From G020344215 sp039586575 (GTDB lineage Bacteria; Gemmatimonadota; Gemmatimonadetes; Palauibacterales; KS3-K002), in assembly GCA_039586575.1 (NCBI GenBank), contig JBDHKD010000016.1:1-64000 (forward strand): a stretch of 64,000 nucleotides of DNA. Reading direction: 5' to 3'. The notes beneath the pieces were generated by a model, which was not told where the DNA came from, made no database searches, and worked only from the letters and a program-made list of their open reading frames with translations. Positions within the stretch are counted from its first letter, which is position 1, and each line of letters begins with the position of its first letter. Position numbers and translations under genes: made by a program. This document shows positions 36,701 to 45,300 of the stretch, piece after piece.

Positions 36701-39700
36701 CCGCGCACGCCTACGTAGATGCGGTCGCTGCGCAGCACCGTGCCGTCCCGTGGGCTGAAGATCTCGACGCCCGGTCCTGCTAGAAAGGCCCGCCTCTGCT
36801 CTGCCTGCCGGTCCGCGTCGCTCCGCAGCGCTGGGAGTGTCACCGTCTCGACCAGCCCCGCGGCATCGTTTGGCTGGAGGTCCAGCGAGATGGGCTCGAG
36901 TGTGCGTCCCCGGAAGCGCCAGTAGAGAATCTGGCGGCCGGAGATGTCGCGCCGCAGATCGGGGTCGGGAGCCGGCAGGCCGCCGACGGTCACCGAGCCG
37001 CTGACAAGCTTCCAGCCTGCGGGCAGCTGGTAGGTGGCCTCGGGCCAGCCGAGCGGGGCGGGCTGGAGGACCACCTCGACGCTGGCACCCGCCGGCAGGC
37101 TGCTGGGGCTGGGGAGCGTGGCGGCGACGGCGCGGACCTCGTCGATGCCGTCGACCGGGATCGCGTAGTTGTGCACGGCTGCCATGAGCCAGCCGGCCGG
37201 GCGGTCGTTACGCTCGAGCACGGCGACGGCCGAGTCGGTGCTGGAGATCGTCCAGGCACGCAGCGTGACCCTCGAGTACGGATCGATGGGCGGCAGGACC
37301 GTGGGGTGACCGGAGAGCATGACCGTGAGCGAGTCGTCGACGATGAAGGCGACCGAGTCGGCTGCCGGCTCGAAACGGATCGCCAGGCCGCTCAACGCGA
37401 CGTCGTAGCTGTTGTCGATCAGCACCTCGTACTCGAGGATGGGTCGCGAGAGCGCGTTGTTCTCGGGACCGCTGAGCCTCAGCTCGACGCGACGGTTGAG
37501 CCACAGCGAGTAGGGGTCCCTGCCCGATGCCACCGGATCCGTCGCCCCGAAGGCGCTGACCGTCAGCTCAGCCTCGAGACCGGTCGAGCGGAGCGCTTCG
37601 CGGACCGAGTCGGCCCTGGCATGCGACAGGTTCCAGTTGCTGAAGTACGGGCCACCACGCACGGGACGCGGGTCGGCGTGCCCGGCGAGCTCGACACGGC
37701 AGCCGGGCCGATTGGCCAGGGCGAGGGCGACGCGCTGGGCAAGCGCCTCACCGTCCTGCAAGCTGGCGCTGTTGGTCTCGAAGTGCGTGAGCGTGGCGCG
37801 GCCGCCCTCGGCGGTCGGCATGATCTCTTCCAGGCTGCTGCACAGCGGGCGGGCGGTGAATCGCCAGGACACCGGCAGGCGCACCTCGGTGAGCGTGGTC
37901 TCGAGGGGGACGAGCCGGAAGTTGACCCGTGGGGTCGTCCAGCCGTCCGCGTCGAGCGTGATCAGGTCCTGGGAGGCGCTGCTGCCGGCCAGCCGATAGC
38001 CGACCGGGATCGTCGCCGGGTCGAGCCGGAAAGCATGGCGACCGGAACGCAGGTTACGGAACGAGAACTTGCCGTCTCCGTCGCTGCTGGCGACCTCGCC
38101 GTCGTCGGTCCAGATGTCGGCGCCGGGGAGCCCGGGCTCGCCGGCGTCCTGGCCGCCGTTGCCGTTCAGGTCGATCCAGACCTTACCGATCGCGGCGCGC
38201 GTCTCCAGCGGGTAGGTCGAGCGGATCCTGATCCACGCCGTCACATCCTCTGATCTGACGAACTCGTTCTCGGCAGTGGCGTAGGCGATGTTGGCCAGGG
38301 TCGAGCTTTCGGCGGAGACGATGGCGACGGCGTAGTGGACGTAGTGCGTTGCGCCCGTGTCGATAGGTCCCGCGACGAAGAAGACGACGTTGCGTCCGTT
38401 CACCCATAGCGAATCGGCACCGATAACGTTGCTTTCCAGGAGCTCGGCCCCATCCGGCAACAGGTCGTAAATGCGAATGTCGGCCAGCGGCACCAGTCCG
38501 GTGTTCTCCACCGTCAGAGTGTAGGGAGCGGTCTCGCCGAGTCCGACCTCGATGACGTCGGCCGTCTTGTCGAGGGCCAGCTGGTCGGCGAGGAGCCCGA
38601 CGAGCTGCACCGCCTCCGAGATCGCCACTTCCTCGACCGTCGCGTTCAGTGCTGCCATGACCGCCGTGTTGGTCACGGTCATCGTGTCGCGGACGATGTC
38701 GCTCACCTGCGCCGTGATTTGGATCTCGAAAGTGTCGCCCGGCGCCATATCGCCGATCGTCCAGGTGAGCACCTGACCGCTCACCGCCGCGGGCGGCGCC
38801 GAGGAGATGAAGTCCAGGCCGGCAGGCAGTGTGTCGCTCACTTCGACCGACTGCGCCGTTACCGTGCTGGACGAGTTCCCGTAGCGCAGCGTGTAGCTGA
38901 CCTGATCGCCGACGTAGGCGATGCTGGCGCTGTTCAGCAGCTTCTGTATGACCAGTTCGGGCAAAACGAGGGTCGTTGTCACGCTGTTCGACGCGATGGA
39001 GTCGGTTCCGGCGATGGTTTCGTAGGTCGAAGCAGAGACATTGGTGACGTCGACCGGACCGTCGACGCGTACCTGGAAGGAGAAGCTGCCATTGTCAGCG
39101 CCGGCGATATTGGGGAGCTGGAAGACGACGCGGTTGCCCACAGCGTCGAAGTAGCCCTCGTCATCTCCGGCGATATCGGTCAACGACGTGCCGTTCCAAA
39201 CCATGGTGCCCGGCACGTACGAGCTGCCGAGCGGGATCGGGTCGAAGGTCTGGAAGTTGTTGGCGGTGTTGGGACCGCTGCCGTTGTAGTCGATCGTGTA
39301 AGTCAGTACGTCGCCGATCATCGCGCTGGGGCGATCGACCAGTTTGATCAGGCTCGCGGTGATGCCCACATCCCTGACGTCGATGACGTCCTGTAAGGCG
39401 TCGTTCGTCGAGCCATCGAAGGTGCTGGCGGCCTGCACATCCACGAGATCGGTCGTCCCGCGGACCGTGGCCAGGCTCGGCACGTCGACCGCGACGAGGA
39501 CCCATGCCGTGTCGTCCGCCGCCAAAGTGATGGGACCGCTGATCTGTGAGTCGCCGGCATCCAGCGCGCCGTCCCGATTCGCATCCAGGTAGATGCGCGT
39601 CGGCCAGCCCGCCTGTGAGGCGGCGGTCAGCGCGAAGCTGTCGGTCCCGTTGCCGATGTTCTCGAGAGTATGACTGAAGAGTACGGTGACCCCCGGATCG

Positions 39701-39966
39701 ACGATGCTGTTCCGCGGTGGCTCGAGGTCGACGCCCGCCACCTGAGCGACGGTGAGTGTCAGTACGTTGGAAGCCACGTTGTAGGTCAATCCGTTGGAGG
39801 CCTGGTAGGTAACGGTAGCCTGGTTTTGGATTTGGGTGCCCGCCGGCGTGCCGCGCGCCCACAGCTGAGGTGCGAGCGTGAGGCAGAAAAGGGCGTAGAG
39901 CCCCAGCGCGACCAGCAGATCGCTGCGGGGCCTACGCCCATTCCTTGAAACGCCGAGGAACCTCAT
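33745..39966 (-). CDS. Giant surface protein: DUF11 repeats, SdrB, OmpA and C-terminal outer-membrane barrel
   Basis: The 2073-residue exported protein has a signal peptide (LVALGLYALFCLTLAPQLWA), then DUF11-type Ig-like repeats to about residue 580 (segments such as LPDGAELLESNVIG, ENTGLVPLADIRIYDLL). An SdrB-like domain sits around 590-650 (GKVWIDLNGNGGQDAGEPG). An OmpA-type domain spans about 720-840 (VELAGHADPRPVRGG, NLSHARADSVREAL). Ig-like parts follow. From about 1255 there is a beta-barrel region ending in an aromatic Phe, with RLVRYVDYQIDYISGTILFK, the hallmark of DUF11/barrel proteins. I infer an outer-membrane anchor with peptidoglycan binding. It is the last gene of a four-gene operon. 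Confidence 0.8.
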   Translation of the reverse strand: MRFLGVSRNGRRPRSDLLVALGLYALFCLTLAPQLWARGTPAGTQIQNQATVTYQASNGLTYNVASNVLTLTVAQVAGVDLEPPRNSIVDPGVTVLFSHTLENIGNGTDSFALTAASQAGWPTRIYLDANRDGALDAGDSQISGPITLAADDTAWVLVAVDVPSLATVRGTTDLVDVQAASTFDGSTNDALQDVIDVRDVGITASLIKLVDRPSAMIGDVLTYTIDYNGSGPNTANNFQTFDPIPLGSSYVPGTMVWNGTSLTDIAGDDEGYFDAVGNRVVFQLPNIAGADNGSFSFQVRVDGPVDVTNVSASTYETIAGTDSIASNSVTTTLVLPELVIQKLLNSASIAYVGDQVSYTLRYGNSSSTVTAQSVEVSDTLPAGLDFISSAPPAAVSGQVLTWTIGDMAPGDTFEIQITAQVSDIVRDTMTVTNTAVMAALNATVEEVAISEAVQLVGLLADQLALDKTADVIEVGLGETAPYTLTVENTGLVPLADIRIYDLLPDGAELLESNVIGADSLWVNGRNVVFFVAGPIDTGATHYVHYAVAIVSAESSTLANIAYATAENEFVRSEDVTAWIRIRSTYPLETRAAIGKVWIDLNGNGGQDAGEPGLPGADIWTDDGEVASSDGDGKFSFRNLRSGRHAFRLDPATIPVGYRLAGSSASQDLITLDADGWTTPRVNFRLVPLETTLTEVRLPVSWRFTARPLCSSLEEIMPTAEGGRATLTHFETNSASLQDGEALAQRVALALANRPGCRVELAGHADPRPVRGGPYFSNWNLSHARADSVREALRSTGLEAELTVSAFGATDPVASGRDPYSLWLNRRVELRLSGPENNALSRPILEYEVLIDNSYDVALSGLAIRFEPAADSVAFIVDDSLTVMLSGHPTVLPPIDPYSRVTLRAWTISSTDSAVAVLERNDRPAGWLMAAVHNYAIPVDGIDEVRAVAATLPSPSSLPAGASVEVVLQPAPLGWPEATYQLPAGWKLVSGSVTVGGLPAPDPDLRRDISGRQILYWRFRGRTLEPISLDLQPNDAAGLVETVTLPALRSDADRQAEQRRAFLAGPGVEIFSPRDGTVLRSDRIYVGVRGEAAAPVALFDGDSLIAEAEMRIDGVHDFIAIPLKRGPHTLRVRMTNSWTQERWDSLSVHVVGLPAEFATEAAKITMMADGHTITTVKARVLDRWGVPVVNPTYVTATTEGAQVLGTDSDPSSVGLQLLSDAAGWLSIDLQPGLGTGTGVLKLRAGGAEAEIELELVPPARPLMITGVGRVGVGAAPEDFGAITARGRIDSKTSVILSYDSRRLDAGRDFFGRSYDPLEEAQYPILGDASNTRTMSASEYAFSARVQRGFDWLALGDISTNEFSSGLILSRYNRALPGAAARLSTGPVVWKGFGSSTSQSLQQLQIRGAGTSGPYGLQPNIRPGTDDVVIETRAKENAQRVISQQRLVRYVDYQIDYISGTILFKRPVPAADPYENPVFIMVSYEAESGGDEQIVWGARAAADAGSLFSVDSLRVGATYISDEQTAGGAQVLAGADLRLIHHGALDVGAELSYSESSASDSADIATAVDGTIRLFGGHLNLSGGYMWVGDEYRNLSNLGLRAGTEEIRAAGGLRIGPSELRVEHERQNFKTEQVRRERTTGGIIQSVGRQLQLDLRAAQDRFVTSGSVDESQAGEARITWSPTSQLSFWADGRYQFETTGNVVVPDHFGGGAAYRLSPRLALETQHRQVILPNDSLGYSITSLGVRSDIGLGTQAWGQYQLVGGANGTHNAALVGLNNRLRFGSAWALNTMFERRMGLGDAPLADPVRALPFAQPEEDYWSAGLGLELLPPDAPYRASARGEYRDGDFFSSGLVTIAGDVSINRSLAILSRSEYRRTERTAAIGSPVSERLATLWGLAFRPVGSDALNVLTKFEWLEESNPLGGGVLSSDGEEQRMIGIAEMIWAPFEWSELAGRYAVRRTEADFLYSDSTSQRLVSWADYIGGRLNLDVARWLALRSEGRLLLEHNTSSQRWDAAPSLVFIPIEGFEAQVGYRFGDLHDPDFAVRGGEGWFAIFSARLTERVFPTSADFWRHRF

Positions 39967-39986
39967 GCTAGCCAGTAGGCAGGTGC

Positions 39987-41261
39987 CTAGTTGATCGTCA
40001 CTTCGATCCAGAAGTAGGCGGAGTTACCTGCCGCTAACGAGACTAGCGTCGCATCGATGTGCTCCGGCGGACCGTCGAGTTTGGTGATCGTCCAACCACT
40101 CGAGTCGTCGCCGTGATTGACGTACGTCACCTCGCTCGGGAGGTCATCGTCGACGTCGATGCTTGATGCGTCTGCCGTACCCGACGCGTTGCTGACGGTG
40201 ACCCGGTAATAGATCGTCTGGCCCGGCAGCACGTCGCTGGCCACAGGCGTCGTCAGGCCGGCGTCGGTGAAGGCTTGCTTGGTGATCGTCAGGCTCGGCT
40301 TGACGACGGTCACCTCGAGCCGGGCGTCGTCGGTGGTTCCCGGATCACCGACGGGGAACGCCGTGAAGACCAGCGTATCCACGGTACCGGCTGCCACGTC
40401 GGCCACCGAGTAGGTCACGGTGACGTCGACCGACGAGCCGGGCCCCAGGTCGGCGACCTGAGCGCTGTCCGGGTTACCGCCCTGGCTGACGCCGGTACCG
40501 GCCATCGACACCACGCTGACGGCCGTCCCCGGGATCTGCGTCGTCTGCAGGACGAAATTCTCGGTGCCGTTACCGTCGTTGGTCACCGTGAACTGGACGG
40601 TGTAGTTGGTGCCGTTGCTCGGTAGGCGGCTCACCGCTGCTGTGTCACTGGCGGTGGCCGTCTCGACCACGGTGACGCCGTAGCTTTCCCCGGCGTTGAT
40701 GTCGTAGTCGCCGGGATCCGATTCGCCGCCGTCGCGCACCGAAGTGGCTGTCAGCTGGTAGTTCGCCGTTTCGCCACCCTTGTCGGCCGCGACGTTGTAG
40801 ACGACATCGATGGTCGTGTTCGCCCCGGCTGCCAGCTCGTAGGTGCTCAGAGCGGTGTTCAGGGCTGCCAGCGTCTGGTAGTCGTTGGTGTTCCACCGGT
40901 AGCCGATGCTGTCGAAGACCGCCTGCGGGTCGGTGACCAGCTCGCCCACCTGAACCGTGTCTACGCCGTTACCAACGTTCGTGACAGTGAACGTCATGGT
41001 ATTGGCGGTGCTCGGTGACGCTGGACCCTGCGAACCTCCGTCCGGTGCCACCGTAATGCCGGCCTGGAACCCGACTGTCACAGAGACCGAGTCCGCGATC
41101 GACGCGTAAGTATTGTTGTTCGCGTCTGTGTAGGTCGCGGTGGCCTTGTTCCAGATCTCGGTTCCCTCCGGCGTCTGCGCTTCCGCCGTCGTTGCAGCGA
41201 AAGCGGCGGCCAACCCGGCCAAGATCAAGGTCCGGGCTGTCCGCAATGCCTTGCTACTCAT
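39987..41261 (-). CDS. Secreted DUF11-type repeat protein
   Basis: This 424-residue protein has a signal peptide ending AATTAEAQ. The first mature segment (TPEGTEIWNKATATYTDANN) is homologous to the N-terminus of the 2073-residue protein (TPAGTQIQNQATVTYQASNG), so these two are related modules. Three or four Ig-like/DUF11 units follow, ending YFWIEVTIN. The ATG at 41261 has an ideal AGGAGG site; the upstream open frame is unsupported. It lies 20 bp before the giant gene. Confidence 0.8.
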   Translation of the reverse strand: MSSKALRTARTLILAGLAAAFAATTAEAQTPEGTEIWNKATATYTDANNNTYASIADSVSVTVGFQAGITVAPDGGSQGPASPSTANTMTFTVTNVGNGVDTVQVGELVTDPQAVFDSIGYRWNTNDYQTLAALNTALSTYELAAGANTTIDVVYNVAADKGGETANYQLTATSVRDGGESDPGDYDINAGESYGVTVVETATASDTAAVSRLPSNGTNYTVQFTVTNDGNGTENFVLQTTQIPGTAVSVVSMAGTGVSQGGNPDSAQVADLGPGSSVDVTVTYSVADVAAGTVDTLVFTAFPVGDPGTTDDARLEVTVVKPSLTITKQAFTDAGLTTPVASDVLPGQTIYYRVTVSNASGTADASSIDVDDDLPSEVTYVNHGDDSSGWTITKLDGPPEHIDATLVSLAAGNSAYFWIEVTIN

Positions 41262-41308
41262 TACGACCTCCTGTTGAGGCTGCGAATGAAAAAGCAATTG
41301 CCCGGGCC

Positions 41309-41851
41309 TCATTCAGGCTCGCCGGGCTCCTCGGGCGCTTCAGCGGCGGGTAGCTGCGTGCGAAACTCCGCGGTGACTTGAGCGCCGGGCTGAACCCAGC
41401 CGCTCACCAACCAGCGGACGTGTGTGTAGATCTCCGGCGGTGCGGCGCGGGTGACGCGTTCGCCGTCAACCTCCACCTCGATCGTCGGCTGCGCCGTGTA
41501 CGTCTGGCCGCCATCGATCGAGTAACTGATCGCCACGTCATCCCGGTCGGCCGTCGCGGAGCCGACCACGAAGCGGAGGCCCGCCGGTAGTGGATCCTTG
41601 AACTCGACGTTCCGGACCGGGATGTCTCTGACGTTCGTGAACACGAGGCGGTAGAGAATGATGTCGCCCGGGAGTAGTGTGTTCGGGTCGCCACCGCTCT
41701 CGGCGATCTCCTGATGCCTCGCGTCGCCGGCCATCAGGTTCTCCGCCGTAATGACCAGCGCCTCGGGTTCCCCCTGTTGGGCTGACGCCAAGGATGGCAT
41801 GAGCGGGACCGCCAGCCCGATCAGGGCTGCGGCACATAGCCAGCTTTTCAT
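41309..41851 (-). CDS. Secreted single DUF11-like domain protein
   Basis: This 180-residue protein has a signal peptide (LCAAALIGLAVPLMPSLASA) and one DUF11-like domain: VRNVEFKDPLPAGLRFVVGS, SIDGGQTYTAQPT, and THVRWLVSGWVQPGAQVTAE. The same block order, including the phrase for a dotted sequence of a cleft (ISYSIDGGQTY / IEFSDDNGSSW), ends the 2690-residue protein. It ends in an acidic Pro/Glu tail. GAGAGGTAAGAACT precedes the ATG. It is second in the operon, 5 bp after the small zinc-ribbon gene. Confidence 0.8.
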   Translation of the reverse strand: MKSWLCAAALIGLAVPLMPSLASAQQGEPEALVITAENLMAGDARHQEIAESGGDPNTLLPGDIILYRLVFTNVRDIPVRNVEFKDPLPAGLRFVVGSATADRDDVAISYSIDGGQTYTAQPTIEVEVDGERVTRAAPPEIYTHVRWLVSGWVQPGAQVTAEFRTQLPAAEAPEEPGEPE

Positions 41852-41856
41852 AGTTC

Positions 41857-42057
41857 TTACCTCTCGTCGCGGGTTCGAGATGGTTGTCGCTGGACGACCT
41901 TGCGACCGTTGCCGTTCGCGGGCTCCAGCAAGTCCTCGGTCCGGGCGTCGCGCCATGCGAACGGCAGCTCGCAGACGGCGCAGACCACCCAGTCGCCGAA
42001 GAAGTCGCTGCGGACGTGCTCTCCAGTCCGGCTGCAATGGGGGCACCTGAGAAGCAT
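41857..42057 (-). CDS. Small zinc-ribbon protein
   Basis: A 66-residue protein with CPHCSRTGEHVRS and CAVCELPF, a four-cysteine zinc ribbon, and a basic C-terminus. It has no signal peptide, so it is probably cytoplasmic. AGGAGAGATCC precedes the ATG at 42057. It is the first gene of the DUF11 operon and may be regulatory, but this is inference from position only. Confidence 0.7.
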   Translation of the reverse strand: MLLRCPHCSRTGEHVRSDFFGDWVVCAVCELPFAWRDARTEDLLEPANGNGRKVVQRQPSRTRDER

Positions 42058-42392
42058 GGATCTCTCCTGTCGTTGGGCGGGGGACGCCATCCCCCGGAGG
42101 GGCAGGCTCCATGCCAGGTGATCCCACCATGTCCTGTGTGTCTAAGTGTTTGTTTCTTAATGACTTGCAGTGCTCGGTCGGCGGGCCAGCCGCGTGCGGT
42201 CCGGCGGGTCGGTTACCGTTCCGTAACGGGCCGCGTAACCGGTCGGCGGCCGGCCGTGGGGCCGCGATGTCGCAGGTCGATCGTCGGTCGGCCATTCGGG
42301 TCTTGCGGGGGATGGGGTGCGGCGGGGAGTTGTCGAGTGGGGGATCGGCGGGATGGGCTGAGCTCCCGGCGGGATTCAGGGAGCCCGGAACT
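42058..42392. other. Promoter region of the DUF11 operon
   Basis: No gene is supported here. An AT-richer island lies at 42135-42165, about 80-110 bp before the zinc-ribbon start on the minus strand, with the repeat motif at 42211-42240 some 60 bp farther upstream. This spacing suits an activator site and a promoter. Confidence 0.5.
42211..42240 (-). promoter_or_regulatory. GTTAC-N7-GTTAC direct-repeat motif, operon 1
   Basis: On the minus strand GTTAC occurs at 42239-42235 and 42227-42223, 12 bp apart, followed by GGAACGG. The site also contains CCGTT-N4-AACGG (42216-42229) and an outer GGTTAC/GTAACC pair. The same arrangement recurs at 50647-50676. It lies 166 bp upstream of the first start codon. 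Confidence 0.5.
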
Positions 42393-45300
42393 TCACTCTA
42401 TTCGTGCCACGTACTCCACGTTGCCAGTGTTATTCGGTGCCACGTAGGTCAAGTCTGCCAGCAGGGTCCAGCGGATGTGGGTGACGCAGGCGTCGTAGCC
42501 GGCCGGCGCTCCGCAGCCGGCGGGCGTCGGCACGTAGGCCCAGGAGCTGCCGTTGTCGTCTGAGAACTCGATGTCGACAGCGACGGGCATGTTATCGACC
42601 TCGCTGCCGACCTGGAACTCGACCTCTGCCGGCAGCGAGTCGACGTTGACCACGTCCACGGCGTCGTAATTGCCGTTGTTGGTGATCGTCACCCGGTAGG
42701 TCAGGTCCGTTCCCGGCAGCTGCGTGCCGCTGGGGTCGACGCTCTTACTGATCGTGATGTTCGGCTGAAGGAGCTCGACGAACACCCAACCGGAATCGGT
42801 GGCCGAGGGCTCGCTCACCGATCTACCCATGAGGTAGAGCGAGTCGAGGGCGCCCGACGTTCCTACCGAGACGGTGAACCAGACGAAGGCACTGTCGTCG
42901 GCGCTCGCCGCGATTGTACCGGTGCGAGCGCTGTCGCCGGGCGATCCGCCACTCAAGTTGGGTCCGGTGATCGAATCGACGGTCAGTACGGTAGCGTTAA
43001 AGGCGAGCAGGTCGAACGTCTCGCTCACCCCGGAGTTGTTGGTGATGGTGAACTTGTAAGACGTTGGAGTCACGGTCCCCGTCGGCAGCAATTGCAGCGT
43101 GTCGGCGCCGTCCGGCGCGACGCTCAATGTGACCGTCTCGTACTCGACCGTGAGCCAGCCGGCGTCGGACTGTGCCGGGTCGGAGATCGAGCGTCCCGTC
43201 AGGTAGAGCGTATCGACATTGCCATCGGTGTCGGCGGCCACGGTGTACCAGACGGTGATCATGCTATCGGCGCCGGCGTCAACGCCGGTAATTCGCGTGC
43301 TATCGGCAACTCCACTTGAGCCAATGCCGCCGCCGGTTATCGAGTCGATGGTGATGAACGAGGATGCTGGATCGGTGCTTGCCAGCAGGTCGAAGTCTTC
43401 GAGTACGCTGGAGCCGTTGCTCAGCGTGAAGTCGTAGCTGTAGCTGCCGGCCTGCCGCGCGACGGACGCTCCGTCGGGTGCGACGGTGACCGCGTACGTG
43501 TTGTTGTCGTCCATCGCGAGGAGCGCGGTTGCGTTCGTGGCGATGGCTGCGTCTGTCATTTCGCCCAAGTAGAGTGCCGCGTACCAGATGCGGCCGTTGA
43601 AGGTGCGGAATCCACCGGCGCCGTGATTCCGGCCCACGAACATGCGCCGCGTACCGCTGCCGAGGTCGATCGTCTCGTTCTGCGAGGGCAGCGAGGTGCT
43701 CTCGACCGCGGTGACGGTTGCCTGTACGCCGTCGATGTAAGCGCGGATGCGGTCGGCGGCGACCGGCTCGGTGGTGTCGACCACCCAGTGTACCACACTG
43801 GCACTGGTGATCGGGCAGCCGGTCTCGAGGGCATAGACGCCCACAGTCTGGCCCTGCCACTGCACCTGCAGAACATCCCTGCCGGCACGCTCGCGCACGG
43901 CGAGCCAGCCGCTGGTGCTGACGTCGCCGTCGCTGAGCCCGAAGATCCGCTCGCCCTCGTTACTGCAGGTGCCTCCGCCGTCCATCATGTACTTGACTTC
44001 GATCGTCACTTGGGTGGCGCCGTGCACGGCGTCCATCTTGGTGCCGTCCGTGTCGACCACGCCGCCGCCGGTGTCGGTACCGCTGGCCCCGCTGAAGCGC
44101 AGATGGCGGTTGGGGTTGGCGCCGGCATCGAAGTAGGGGGAAGCGCCGGGATAGCTCATGGGCATGTTCAGCGGGCTGGACTCGGAATCGAGCAGGTTCG
44201 CGACGCCCTGGCCGCTGGGCGCCTCGTCGATCCAGTAGCGGACGAGGGGTGTGAGCGCCGGCTCGTCATACTCGATCTCGATGTAGCCATCGTCCGTTAC
44301 CGTAGCCTCGGTCACAGAGCGGCCGGCCAAGTAGAGGCTGTCGACGTTGCCATCGCTGTCGCTCACGATCGTGTACCACACGGTGATCGTATCGGACACG
44401 CCGGCAGCCAGGCCGATTAGGCGCGCGCTGTCGGGTGGCGCAGTGAAGCTCAGGCCGTTGAAGGTGGTCGAGTCGATGGTGATGAACGACGAGACCGGGC
44501 TGGAGCTAGCCAGCAGGTCGTAGTCCTCCAGGATGCTGGAAGTGTTCTGGACGACGAAGTCGTAACTGTAGTTGGTGCCGGGTTGACGCAGAACGGTCGA
44601 GCCGAGCCCGTCGGGCGTTACGGCGACGGCCGGTGCGATGTTGTCGTCGTCGGCCAGCAGCGCCGTGGCGTCGGAAGAGATCTCGCCATCGGTCAGCATG
44701 CCGGCGTAGACGGCGTAGTAGAAGACGGTGCCGTCGAGGGGATTGGTCGGGTCTGCTGGAGTGTTGTTGAGCGCCGTCAGCAAGATGTCGGCGGCGCTGA
44801 AGTCCAGCGCCTCGGTTGGGCCGGGCCACGTGCCAACGGTCAGTGTGGGAGGCGGCAACAAGGATCCATTCACGTACAGGCGGAGCCGTAGGCTATCAAC
44901 AGGGTTGTCGGCGTCGTAGACGAGGTGCAGCACTCGCCGTGTGGAGTCACCGGGTACACCGTCCCAGGTCACGGTCAGGGACTGTGCCTGCGTCAATACC
45001 CGGAAACTCAACCTGTCGCCGCCGACCGGTACGAGCTCGGCAATTCGCGCACCGCCTTGCCTGACGAAGCCGGCTAAGCGGCTACTGCCACTGGGGGGTG
45101 CCCACTCAGCCACAGCGACAAACGTCGCCTCTAACGCCCCATCGAGATTGGTCGTGTACTTTGTGGCCGAAGCAGTTCCATAGGCGATGCCCACATGCGG
45201 GACCGTATCGCCGTGCAAGCCGCGATGACCATCATCCACCGTCCACTCCACTGGCGTGTCGTAGACGATGGTGGTGAGGTTGACCGGACTCGGTTGGTCG

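Noticed and set aside
42140..42210. Sigma-54 type promoter for the DUF11 operon
   Set aside because: TGGC and TGCA elements are present on the minus strand, but the distance between GG and GC is about 20 bp rather than the required 10-11.
42111..42563. Plus-strand open frame across the DUF11 operon promoter region
   Set aside because: It overlaps the end of the 2690-residue gene and the shared regulatory motif, has no ribosome-binding site and no recognisable domain.
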